From Pseudomonas laurylsulfatiphila (GTDB lineage: Bacteria > Pseudomonadota > Gammaproteobacteria > Pseudomonadales > Pseudomonadaceae), in assembly GCF_002934665.1 (NCBI RefSeq), contig NZ_NIRS01000001.1, forward strand, positions 1,116,001 to 1,180,000: a stretch of DNA of 64,000 nt, in the 5' to 3' direction. Of this stretch, positions 10,376 to 17,978 are shown in pieces. Made by a program: the position numbers and the translations under genes. Position 1 is the first letter of the stretch. The number at the start of each line of letters is the position of its first letter. Under the pieces are notes generated by a model that had not been told where the DNA came from, did not search any database, and saw only the letters and a list, made by a program, of their open reading frames with translations.

Positions 10376-11527
10376 ATGACCAGCCTCAACAGCCAAACCG
10401 CCTTCGTTCCCGGCCGCCTGGAACAGATGTCCACGCGCATCGCCTTTTTCATCGCCGGGTTCGGCATCGCCGCGTGGGCGCCGCTGGTGCCCTATGCCAA
10501 GGCCCGGGCCGGGCTGGATGAAGGCACCCTGGGTCTGTTGCTGCTGTGTCTGGGGGTAGGTTCGATTCTGGCGATGCCGATGGCCGGGATCCTGGCCACG
10601 CGTTTCGGCTGCCGGCGGGTGACGACCGGTGGGACCTTGCTGATCTGTGCCGCCCTGCCGCTGCTGGCCACGGTGTCATCGATTCCGGCCTTGATCGCGG
10701 CGCTGTTCATGTTCGGCGCGGGCCTCGGCACGGTGGATTCGACGGTCAACCTGCAAGCGGTGATCGTCGAGCGCGCCAGCGGCAAAAACATGATGTCGGG
10801 TTTCCATGGCCTGTTCAGCCTCGGCGGGATAGTCGGCGCGGCAGGCGTGAGCGGCTTGCTGGGCCTGGGGATTTCGCCGCTGGGGGCCACGCTGGTGGTG
10901 ATCGTGATGCTGCTGATCGCATTGGCCAAGGCCGTGCCGCACCTGTTGCCCTACGGCAGTGAGAGCTCAGGGCCGGCGTTCGCCGTGCCCCATGGCATCG
11001 TCCTGTTCATCGGCGGCATGTGCTTCATCGTGTTCCTCGCCGAAGGCGCGGCGCTGGACTGGAGCGCGGTATTCCTGGCCCAGGAACGTGGCATCGACAC
11101 GGCGTATGCGGGCCTCGGCTATGCAGCGTTTGCCTTGACCATGACGGCCGGGCGCCTGACCGGTGACAAAATCGTACGGCGGTTGGGCGCGACACGGGTG
11201 ATTGTGTTCGGCGGGCTGACGGCTGCCGCGGGCCTGTTTCTGGCGACGTTCGCCTCGAGTTGGGAGGCGGCGCTGGTGGGTTACGCGCTGCTGGGCGCCG
11301 GTTGCTCGAACATCGTGCCGGTGCTGTACACCGCCGTGGGCAAGCAGACGGTCATGCCCGAAAGCATCGCCGTGCCGGCCATTACCACCCTGGGTTATGC
11401 GGGCATTCTCGCGGGACCGGCCGTCATCGGTTTCATCGCCCATGGCAGCAGCCTGAGTTTCGCCTTTGCCTTGATGGCGGTGCTGCTGGTGGCGGTGGCC
11501 ATTGGCGGGAGGGTGTTGAAGGTCTGA
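10376..11527 (+). CDS. MFS transporter, YbjJ-like
   Basis: 383-residue, 12-helix inner-membrane transporter. It starts MTSLNSQTAFVPGRLEQMSTR and enters the first helix at IAFFIAGFGIAAWAPLVPYAK, a pattern seen in YbjJ/FucP-like MFS proteins. Loop motifs include ATRFGCRRV and GRLTGDKIVRRLG. The ATG at 10376 has CCAGGGA upstream; a longer open frame to the left overlaps the opposite-strand gene and is rejected. Substrate unknown. Convergent with fecA, with a REP element in the gap. Confidence 0.85.
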   Translation: MTSLNSQTAFVPGRLEQMSTRIAFFIAGFGIAAWAPLVPYAKARAGLDEGTLGLLLLCLGVGSILAMPMAGILATRFGCRRVTTGGTLLICAALPLLATVSSIPALIAALFMFGAGLGTVDSTVNLQAVIVERASGKNMMSGFHGLFSLGGIVGAAGVSGLLGLGISPLGATLVVIVMLLIALAKAVPHLLPYGSESSGPAFAVPHGIVLFIGGMCFIVFLAEGAALDWSAVFLAQERGIDTAYAGLGYAAFALTMTAGRLTGDKIVRRLGATRVIVFGGLTAAAGLFLATFASSWEAALVGYALLGAGCSNIVPVLYTAVGKQTVMPESIAVPAITTLGYAGILAGPAVIGFIAHGSSLSFAFALMAVLLVAVAIGGRVLKV

Positions 11528-11530
11528 AAA

Positions 11531-11624
11531 GCTTCGCTGGCAAGCCAGCTCCTACAGTTGATCAATGTCGTACACAAATAATGTGCTCGCAGGATCCCTT
11601 GTAGGAGCTGGCTTGCCAGCGATG
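11531..11624. repeat. REP pair of the GAGCTGGCTTGCC family, outward-facing
   Basis: The first arm GCTGGCAAGCCAGCTCCTAC (from ~11537) and the second arm TGTAGGAGCTGGCTTGCC (from 11600) have the outward order. This is a different REP family from the GAGCGAGC type. It lies between the convergent MFS and fecA. Confidence 0.82.
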
Positions 11625-11640
11625 AATTCACCTCTGTCTA

Positions 11641-14064
11641 TCAGAACCCCACACTGGCCTGCACAAAGAACGTACGCGGCGCGCCGACGTACATGCCCGA
11701 GTTGTTGTCGCTGGAGCGGGTGAAGTACTGCTTGTCGAAGATGTTCTTCACCCCCGCCCCCAGTTTCAGGTTCGACACCTGCGGGCCGAAGTCATAGCCG
11801 CTACGCACGTTCCAGGTCACGTAACCCGGAATATCACCGAACTGGCCGTCGGCGGAGCCTTCGGTGATGTAGTTGCCGTTGAAGCTGCCGTCGGCGTTCA
11901 CCCCGGTGCCCGGCGAGCGCTGTTTCGACTGGGCGAACGCATCGAGGTTCCAGGTCCAGCGGTTGATGTCGTAACGCAGGCCGGCGGTGGCCACCTGACG
12001 GGAGTAGAACGGCAGGTCACGGCCCTTGAAGCCCGGGATTTCCCCCTCATAAGTGGCACGGGTGTAGGTGAAACCGGCGTTGGCGGTCAGCCCGTCGAGG
12101 CGTGGGTCCAGCGCCGCCATATCGTAGTGCACCGACGTTTCGATGCCCTGGTGCTTGGTCGCGCCGAGGTTGGTCCAGCCCACATCGTTGCTGATGTATT
12201 GCAGTTCGTCGTCGAAGTCGATGTAGAACAGCGTCACCTCACCGCCCCACACGTCATCGTTGTAGCGTGTACCGATTTCGTAGGTCTTGGCCTTTTCCGG
12301 CTGCAGGCCGTTGGCAGGCTCATTACCGATACCGCCCTGCCCCAGCTGGAAATACTGCAGCGCGCCGAACGAGGTTTCGTAGTTGGCGAACAGCTTCCAG
12401 GCCTCGGACATGTGGTACATCACGCTCAGCGCCGGCAGCGGCTCGTTGCTCTCGATGCTGCGCTTTTTCTCCGGCACCGGTTTACCGGCCGTGTCGAGTA
12501 CCGGGCGGTCATGCCAGTCGGTACTGATGTGCTCGAAGCGAATACCCGGGGTGACGGTCCAGTTGCCCACGTCGATCTTGTCGTCGATGTAGACCGAATT
12601 GGCCTCGGTTCCACCGGTGCGGTCCTGATAGACATGGCCGTCCGCCCCCGGACGCACGACGGGCTCGTTGTTGACCAGCGCCACACGGCTGGCCTCTTCG
12701 TGCATGGCTTCCTTCAGGTAACGATAACCGACGCTGACCTCCTGGGTGGTCGGGCCCACATCAAACACATGGGACACCCGTGGTTCGATACCGAAGGTGT
12801 AGTAGCTGCGCGGATAGGAATTGAGAGTCGTCAGGTCACGAGAGGCGATGGTGCTGCCACGAAAACTGTCGGTGTAGTAAGTCAGCACTTCGGCCTGGGT
12901 GCGATCGTCGATCTGCCGCGCCCACTTGAACGACACATCCTTGCGACGGCCGCTGAAGTTGTCGTAGTCGCGCACCGACTGGAAGGGGTCGGCGTCATAC
13001 TGCGCCTGGGTCAGGCCGCCGGGCATGTCGGCCTTGGCGTCGTAGTAGTGGAAATTGAGGCTGAAATCGTCGACATCGGTCGGCGCCCAATGGGTCTTGA
13101 GGATCACGTCGTCGATGTCGTTGCCGTTGTTGCTTTCACGGTAACCGTTGCCATTTACGCCGGAGTACAACAGCGCCACGCCCATGCCGTTGTCGGCGGT
13201 GCCGCCCATGAACGCGGTGTCGATGTGTTTCCAGCCACCGTGCTGCGACGTTTCCAGGGTGGTGCCGATTTCCGCAGAGGCCTGTTCCGGGATCGCGCGG
13301 GTCACGAAGTTGATCACACCGCCGACGTTTTGCGGTCCGTAGCGCACGGAGCCGGCACCGCGTACCACGTCGATGCTGTCGAGGTTGCCGGAGGAAATCG
13401 GTGCCATGGACAGTTGTGGCTGACCGTAGGGCGCGAACGCCGCCGGGATGCCGTCGATCAGCACGGTGGAGCGAGGCGACAGGCGCGAAGTCAGGCCCCG
13501 CACGCCGACGTTGAGGGAAATGTCGCTGCCACCGGTGCCGTTGGCGTCCTGCACTTGCACGCCGGGAACCCGTTTCAACACCTCGCCGACGTTCATCGCG
13601 CCCTGCTCGACCATGGCTTCGCGGCGCACCACCGTCCGTGCGCCAGGGTGGTTCTGCACCAGGGCGGCATCGGCGTCATCGAGCCAGTCACCCACCACCT
13701 TGATGTCGGTCACGCCCAGCTCCAGCGGGCCGTTGGCCGCCGAAGTCGGTGCCGGCATCAGGGTCACCGAACCTTCATCGATCTGGTATTGCAGGCCGCT
13801 GCCTTGCAGCAACTGGCGCAGTGCGTCTTCCGGGGAAATATTGCCGTCCACCGCCGGAGCCTGTTTGCCGGCGACCAGCTCAGGGCTGAAGAACACCTGA
13901 AGCGAGGTTTGCTGGCCCAACTGGCTCAAGGCTTGTCCCAAGGGTTGCGCCGGAATGTGGATGCCGTCGGCGGCAAAGGCCTGGGGCAGCGCAACGTTGA
14001 CCGCCAGGGCGAGCGCCAGCGGCAACCAGGGGAATTTGTTGTTTTTAGCGGTGGAGTTTTTCAC
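11641..14064 (-). CDS. fecA: TonB-dependent ferric citrate receptor FecA
   Basis: 807-residue outer-membrane receptor. A signal peptide (ends ~QAFA) precedes the STN signalling domain (~33-105: IPAQPLGQALSQLGQQTSLQVFF). Next comes the plug with DGIPAAFAPYGQPQLSMAPI and DVVRGAGSVRYGPQNVGGVI, which closely recall E. coli FecA, then a 22-strand barrel ending in aromatic Phe (VGF). Segments such as GGTADNGMGVALLYSG and YYDAKADMPGGL also match FecA. The STN domain transmits ligand binding to FecR, which controls FecI. Start is GTG. Last gene of fecI-fecR-fecA; the transport genes fecBCDE are not in the window. Confidence 0.93.
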   Translation of the reverse strand: MKNSTAKNNKFPWLPLALALAVNVALPQAFAADGIHIPAQPLGQALSQLGQQTSLQVFFSPELVAGKQAPAVDGNISPEDALRQLLQGSGLQYQIDEGSVTLMPAPTSAANGPLELGVTDIKVVGDWLDDADAALVQNHPGARTVVRREAMVEQGAMNVGEVLKRVPGVQVQDANGTGGSDISLNVGVRGLTSRLSPRSTVLIDGIPAAFAPYGQPQLSMAPISSGNLDSIDVVRGAGSVRYGPQNVGGVINFVTRAIPEQASAEIGTTLETSQHGGWKHIDTAFMGGTADNGMGVALLYSGVNGNGYRESNNGNDIDDVILKTHWAPTDVDDFSLNFHYYDAKADMPGGLTQAQYDADPFQSVRDYDNFSGRRKDVSFKWARQIDDRTQAEVLTYYTDSFRGSTIASRDLTTLNSYPRSYYTFGIEPRVSHVFDVGPTTQEVSVGYRYLKEAMHEEASRVALVNNEPVVRPGADGHVYQDRTGGTEANSVYIDDKIDVGNWTVTPGIRFEHISTDWHDRPVLDTAGKPVPEKKRSIESNEPLPALSVMYHMSEAWKLFANYETSFGALQYFQLGQGGIGNEPANGLQPEKAKTYEIGTRYNDDVWGGEVTLFYIDFDDELQYISNDVGWTNLGATKHQGIETSVHYDMAALDPRLDGLTANAGFTYTRATYEGEIPGFKGRDLPFYSRQVATAGLRYDINRWTWNLDAFAQSKQRSPGTGVNADGSFNGNYITEGSADGQFGDIPGYVTWNVRSGYDFGPQVSNLKLGAGVKNIFDKQYFTRSSDNNSGMYVGAPRTFFVQASVGF

Positions 14065-14162
14065 GTCGAACGTAATCCTGTGGATCGCAAAAGTGTGCGC
14101 TTGTTAATGCAAACCAGTTGCAGTTGAACAGGAAGACGATGAACTCGAAAAAAACCTGAATT

Positions 14163-15146
14163 TTATTTTGAAATTATTTCCTGGCTGCCATCGCCAAGGG
14201 TGCGCACGGCCACCGGCAGAATGCTCGGCAAGGCCTTGAGCAGTGCGTCGGTGTTGTCGGACTTGAACACGCTGGTCAGGCGCAGATCGCCGACCGCTGC
14301 GCTGGCGACCTTGAGCGGTTTCTCCCGATAACGTGAGACCTGCTCGGCGACGTCGGCCAGGCTGGCGTTGTTGAACACCAGTTTGCCGCTGCGCCAGGCG
14401 GTCATTTCCGCCGGGTTGACGGCATAGGCGGCCGCGACCTTGCCCTGGGCATCGACGTGGGTGCCCAGGCCGACTGTCAGATGGATGAAATCGTTATCGG
14501 CCGCCTCGCGCCCCTGGACCTTGACCGTGCCCTGCTCCACCACCACCCGGATTTCGCTGGCGCCACGGCGTACGTCGAATCGGGTGCCGGTGACCGTGAC
14601 CTTGCCACTGCCCGCCGCGACCACAAAGGGTCGGCGGGTGTCGTGCTCGACGCTGAACATCGCTTCGCCTTCGCTCAGCTCAACGTGGCGTTGACCCTTT
14701 TCAAAACGCACCTGAATCCGGCTGCGGCTGTCCAGATCCACCACCGAACCATCCGGCAACGCCACATGGCGGCGCTCATTCAGGGCCGTTGAAAACTCGG
14801 CGGTGTAAAGTGCCGGATGATTCAGGCTGCTGAACAGACCCAGGCCGAGCGCCACCGCGAGCACGCTGGCGGCGACCGCGTAACGCAGCACAGGGCGAGG
14901 TTTTTTCAGGGCTGGTGGGGTTTCACACAAGGCATGCAAACGCGCCGCCGGCAGCAAATCGGCGGCGCTCCACAAATTCTGGAGCACGTCGAATTCGTTT
15001 CGGTGCTGGGGGTGTTCGTCTAGCCAGGCCTGAAACCGGCGACGCACGTCGACATCGACGACAGGCTCCTGCAAACGTACAAACCATAGCGCCGCGTCAT
15101 CGCGAACCGTTGTTTGCCCGCACGCACAATCACGAGTATCCATCAT
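14163..15146 (-). CDS. fecR: FecR-type anti-sigma / sigma regulator
   Basis: 327 residues. The N-terminal cytoplasmic region (~18-65, AALWFVRLQEP then FQAWLDEHPQHRNEFD) is the DUF4880 domain that binds the sigma factor. One membrane helix lies near residues 90-107 (AVAASVLAVALGLGLFSS). The periplasmic FecR domain follows (TAEFSTALNERRHVALPDGSVVDLDSRSRI in part), ending with the STN-contacting region. It relays the FecA signal to FecI. ATG 15146 has CAGGAA upstream. It starts 40 bases after fecI and is 98 bases ahead of fecA. Confidence 0.95.
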   Translation of the reverse strand: MMDTRDCACGQTTVRDDAALWFVRLQEPVVDVDVRRRFQAWLDEHPQHRNEFDVLQNLWSAADLLPAARLHALCETPPALKKPRPVLRYAVAASVLAVALGLGLFSSLNHPALYTAEFSTALNERRHVALPDGSVVDLDSRSRIQVRFEKGQRHVELSEGEAMFSVEHDTRRPFVVAAGSGKVTVTGTRFDVRRGASEIRVVVEQGTVKVQGREAADNDFIHLTVGLGTHVDAQGKVAAAYAVNPAEMTAWRSGKLVFNNASLADVAEQVSRYREKPLKVASAAVGDLRLTSVFKSDNTDALLKALPSILPVAVRTLGDGSQEIISK

Positions 15147-15186
15147 GGAAGTTCCTGTTGGGCTGGGGAGGAGATGGCGCGACCGA

Positions 15187-15687
15187 TCATGACTGCAACC
15201 CGTCCAGGCGATCGCGCAGGTGCCGAAGCGTGCGGATCATATACTTTTCCACCATGTTCTTGGACAGCCCCAGGCGTTCGGCGATTTCAGCCTGGGTCAG
15301 GCCCTCGATTTTCTGCCAGACAAACACCTTGCGGCAGTTGACCGGCAACTCGGTGAGCGCCCGTTCGATGGAATCAGCCAGCTGGATCGCGTGCATGAAA
15401 TGCTCCGGGTCGCCGGTCGGCGACTCACTGAGATCGATCGCCTCTGACTCCATGGCGCCCCGCCGGTCCTCACGCCGATAACCATCCACGGCAATGTTGC
15501 GCGCGGTCTGGTGCAAATATGCCCGGGGCTGTTCCACCCGCGCCGAATCGGACTCAAGCACCCGCACGAAGGTATCGTGGGCCAGGTCCTCGGCCTGCTG
15601 ACGATTCCTCAGGCGACGGGTCCAGGTACCAACCAACTCTTCGTAATGCTCGAAAAAGCCGTGTCTGCGGGGCAGCTTGAGGGTCAT
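15187..15687 (-). CDS. fecI: ECF sigma factor FecI
   Basis: 166-residue ECF sigma factor. Region 2 spans ~12-75 (RRLRNRQQAEDLAHDTFVRVLE) and region 4 ~110-160 (LPVNCRKVFVWQKIEGLTQA then EIAERLGLSKNMVEKYMIRT). It should direct RNA polymerase to the fecA promoter when FecR is triggered by ferric citrate at FecA. The ATG at 15687 (MTLKLPRRHG) gives the family length; a longer frame adds 19 residues across the probable promoter. A Fur-like site lies just upstream, as expected for iron-starvation control. Confidence 0.93.
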   Translation of the reverse strand: MTLKLPRRHGFFEHYEELVGTWTRRLRNRQQAEDLAHDTFVRVLESDSARVEQPRAYLHQTARNIAVDGYRREDRRGAMESEAIDLSESPTGDPEHFMHAIQLADSIERALTELPVNCRKVFVWQKIEGLTQAEIAERLGLSKNMVEKYMIRTLRHLRDRLDGLQS

Positions 15688-15713
15688 TGCGGTGTGCTGT
15701 GGAAACGAGCGTG

Positions 15714-15732
15714 AATAGTAATGCTTCTTATT
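15714..15732 (-). promoter_or_regulatory. Candidate Fur box upstream of fecI
   Basis: On the minus strand the 19-mer AATAAGAAGCATTACTATT matches the classical Fur consensus at 11 of 19 positions, in an otherwise GC-rich area, 27 bases before the fecI ATG. Fur control of fecI is established in E. coli and Pseudomonas; the exact site here is inferred. Confidence 0.45.
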
Positions 15733-15785
15733 AAACCAAAGCAATCGCTTCCCACCTCAAACACGGCCCCCGTAACCCGAAACGC

Positions 15786-15812
15786 AAAAAGGCCGCTGAT
15801 TGCTCAGCGGCC
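15786..15812 (-). terminator. Rho-independent terminator
   Basis: Read on the minus strand, stem GGCCGCTGA / TCAGCGGCC with a 4-base loop is followed by five Ts. It ends the ExuT-like MFS transcript and insulates fecI. Confidence 0.85.
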
Positions 15813-15864
15813 TTGTTCAATCCGACAGGTTACTCCGTCTCGAAGATGCCATCGAAGCCGTCAT

Positions 15865-17259
15865 TCACAGGTCGGTAATTTCCTTGTGGCGAGGCACCAG
15901 CATCTTCATCACACTCCACGCCACCAGATAGGCCAGCGCGCAGACGGCGAACATGATCATGTAGCCGGTACGGATTTCACCCACCGATTTGTAGTAGTCA
16001 AACACCCAGCCACCGATCTTGGTCAGCAGGACTCCGCCCAACCCACCCGCCATACCGCCAATGCCGACCACGGACGCGACGGTCTTTTGCGGAAACATGT
16101 CGGACACCGTGGTGAAGATGTTGGCCGACCAGGCCTGATGCGCCGACGCACCCACACCAATCAGCAACACCGGTACCCAGACGCTGATGTGACCCAATGG
16201 CTGCGCCAGCAGCACGACCAACGGGAAAACGGCAATCACCAGCATGGCTTTCATGCGGCCGTCATACGGCTTGTCGCCACGTGCCATGAAATAGCTGGGG
16301 AACCAGCCGCCGCCAATACTGCCCACCATGGTCATGCTGTACAGCACGGCCAGTGGCACCACGATGGCTGCGCCTTTCAGGCCGTACTGCTCCGACAGGT
16401 AGGTCGGAAGCCAGAAGAGAAAGAACCACCACACACCGTCGGTCATGAACTTGCCGAAGGCGAACGCCCAGGTCTGACGATATTTCAGCAATTGGAACCA
16501 CGAAACCTTTTTGTCGACGCCCGTCTGCACAGCGGCGCTGGCGGGGGAATCACTGCGGATGTGCGCCAGTTCCTGCGCCGACAGGCGCTTCTGCTGCTCC
16601 GGCTTGTCGTACAACACCAGCCATACGCCCATCCAGATAAAGCCCAGCATGCCGATCACGATGAACGCTGTCTGCCAGCCCCACAAGCCAGCGATCAGCG
16701 GCACCGAAATGGGTGCCAGGATCGCGCCGACGTTGGCCCCGGAGTTGAAGATGCCGGTGGCGAAGGAGCGTTCCTTCTTCGGGAAATACTCAGCGGTGAC
16801 CTTGATTGCGGTCGGGAAGTTGGCCGATTCACCGACCGCCAGCACGGCGCGCGACAGCATGAAACCGGCGATCGAGACCGGGATGACCGCAATACCCAGC
16901 GCGCCACAGATGGCGGCGATACCTTCGCCCATGGGTTCTGCAAAGGCGTGCATGACGGCGCCGGTCGACCAAATACAAATCGCCACCACAAAAGCGGCCT
17001 TGGTGCCGATCTTGTCGACCACACGGCCCGCGAACAGCATGGAAATCGCGTAGGTGAACTGGAAGACGGCGGCAATGTTGGCGTAATCGGTGTTGCTCCA
17101 GCCAAACTGCCTCGACAGATCCGGCGCCAGCAGGCTGAGCACCTGGCGGTCGAGGTAATTGACGGTGGTTGCAAAAAACAACAATGCACAAATGGTCCAT
17201 CGGTATTTACCGACAGACTGGCTGACGCGTTGCGCAGTAATGGGCTCGTTCAAGTTCAT
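15865..17259 (-). CDS. MFS transporter of the anion:cation symporter family (ExuT-like)
   Basis: 464-residue, 12-helix inner-membrane transporter. The N-terminal RWTICALLFFATTVNYLDRQ and the following FGWSNTDYANI are the hallmarks of the ACS family that includes hexuronate (ExuT), galactonate and glucarate transporters. Also seen are GRVVDKIGTKA and AVGESANFPTAIKVTAEYFP. It probably takes up a sugar acid, but no catabolic genes for one lie alongside. It is monocistronic, with its own terminator and a ~700-base upstream region holding several inverted repeats. Confidence 0.87.
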   Translation of the reverse strand: MNLNEPITAQRVSQSVGKYRWTICALLFFATTVNYLDRQVLSLLAPDLSRQFGWSNTDYANIAAVFQFTYAISMLFAGRVVDKIGTKAAFVVAICIWSTGAVMHAFAEPMGEGIAAICGALGIAVIPVSIAGFMLSRAVLAVGESANFPTAIKVTAEYFPKKERSFATGIFNSGANVGAILAPISVPLIAGLWGWQTAFIVIGMLGFIWMGVWLVLYDKPEQQKRLSAQELAHIRSDSPASAAVQTGVDKKVSWFQLLKYRQTWAFAFGKFMTDGVWWFFLFWLPTYLSEQYGLKGAAIVVPLAVLYSMTMVGSIGGGWFPSYFMARGDKPYDGRMKAMLVIAVFPLVVLLAQPLGHISVWVPVLLIGVGASAHQAWSANIFTTVSDMFPQKTVASVVGIGGMAGGLGGVLLTKIGGWVFDYYKSVGEIRTGYMIMFAVCALAYLVAWSVMKMLVPRHKEITDL

Positions 17260-17612
17260 GGCATCACTTTATTGTAGATTTTGGGTGATGATCTCTCGGT
17301 GTAAAACGAGATCGATTGGGCCGCCGGGCTTCACTTCAATGCATCAGTCCACGACGAAACGGGCCATATTCCGCCGAGGGATTGGGCCAACTGATTTCGG
17401 ACAACTCATCAGACAACTCACTGGAAAACAGAGACTGATTGCTCAGCCCGCGTTTCTTACGCGAGTCAGTGACGGGTTGTCTCAGGTAACGGGCGCAAAG
17501 GTGTGTGCACGTAGAAGCCGATGGCTGAACACGGGAGCTTCAGGGGCGAGAGGGAGGCGATTGGATTCATGTTGAGGTCGACACTCTTTTTATTTTTAGT
17601 TTGGACGTGCGT

Positions 17613-17632
17613 GTCATATGTCGTCGTATGAC
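17613..17632. promoter_or_regulatory. Inverted repeat GTCATA-N8-TATGAC, candidate operator
   Basis: Perfect 6-base arms around TGTCGTCG sit in an AT-rich stretch 354 bases upstream of the ExuT-like gene and ~350 upstream of tynA. The symmetry suggests a dimeric repressor, for instance GntR-type, but no such gene is adjacent. Confidence 0.4.
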
Positions 17633-17650
17633 TTAGGAGATTTATAGCTA

Positions 17651-17662
17651 GTCCCATGGGAC
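17651..17662. promoter_or_regulatory. Perfect 12-base palindrome
   Basis: GTCCCATGGGAC is fully self-complementary and lies 18 bases from the GTCATA/TATGAC repeat. It is a possible second operator in the same gap; function unknown. Confidence 0.3.
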
Positions 17663-17820
17663 ACTGTCAACAAGAAAACGCCTTAGACCTGAACGGCCTG
17701 ACCGCCCTGAAAATGCGACATGTAATCGAATAAACCCGTTAAACAGGCTCTTGGGCCCTGGTACCGCGACGCGCCACTCGCTCCCTTATGAGTTTTGAAA
17801 GGGGTCATCGACCCTTCATT

Positions 17821-17833
17821 GTTGTACGACAAC
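17821..17833. promoter_or_regulatory. FadR-subfamily-like inverted repeat
   Basis: GTTGTACGACAAC has 5-base arms around ACG and fits the general TNGTNNNACNA pattern of FadR-type GntR operators. It lies ~146 bases before the tynA start codon. Binding is inferred only. Confidence 0.3.
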
Positions 17834-17978
17834 CGATAGCAAAACAGTCAAAATCCGCCCGACTACGCTCAATCAGGCACAGATCCAAAGGTTTTTGGCA
17901 GGATTCCCAATGCAGCCATTCACCGGCTGTAGCAAAGTGCGGGCATGGCTGTTATCGGCTTTTCCGAAGGAACCCAGA

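Larger units (their letters stand above)
17260..17978. other. Long divergent regulatory gap (ExuT-like MFS / tynA)
   Basis: 719 bases with no convincing gene; short open frames lack good starts and family features. It contains a GTCATA/TATGAC inverted repeat at 17613-17632, a 12-base perfect palindrome GTCCCATGGGAC at 17651-17662 and TTGTACGACAA within 17821-17833. It must hold the promoters of both flanking genes, and the FeaR target for tynA if FeaR controls it. Confidence 0.5.

Noticed and set aside
12127..14127. Very long open frame opposite fecA (666 codons), and similar ones opposite tynA (17952-19664), paaZ (38805-40757) and the thiolase (45135-46790)
   Set aside because: They are antisense shadows of well-supported genes in GC-rich DNA, with no recognisable domains and skewed composition.
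17466..17657. 62-codon frame in the ExuT-like/tynA gap
   Set aside because: No ribosome binding site, no family resemblance, and it overlaps the inverted repeats of a regulatory region.
17896..17911. TGGCA-N8-AAT as a FeaR site upstream of tynA
   Set aside because: It resembles the E. coli FeaR pattern TGNCA-N8-AAA as I recall it, but the last triplet mismatches and such a short pattern occurs often by chance.
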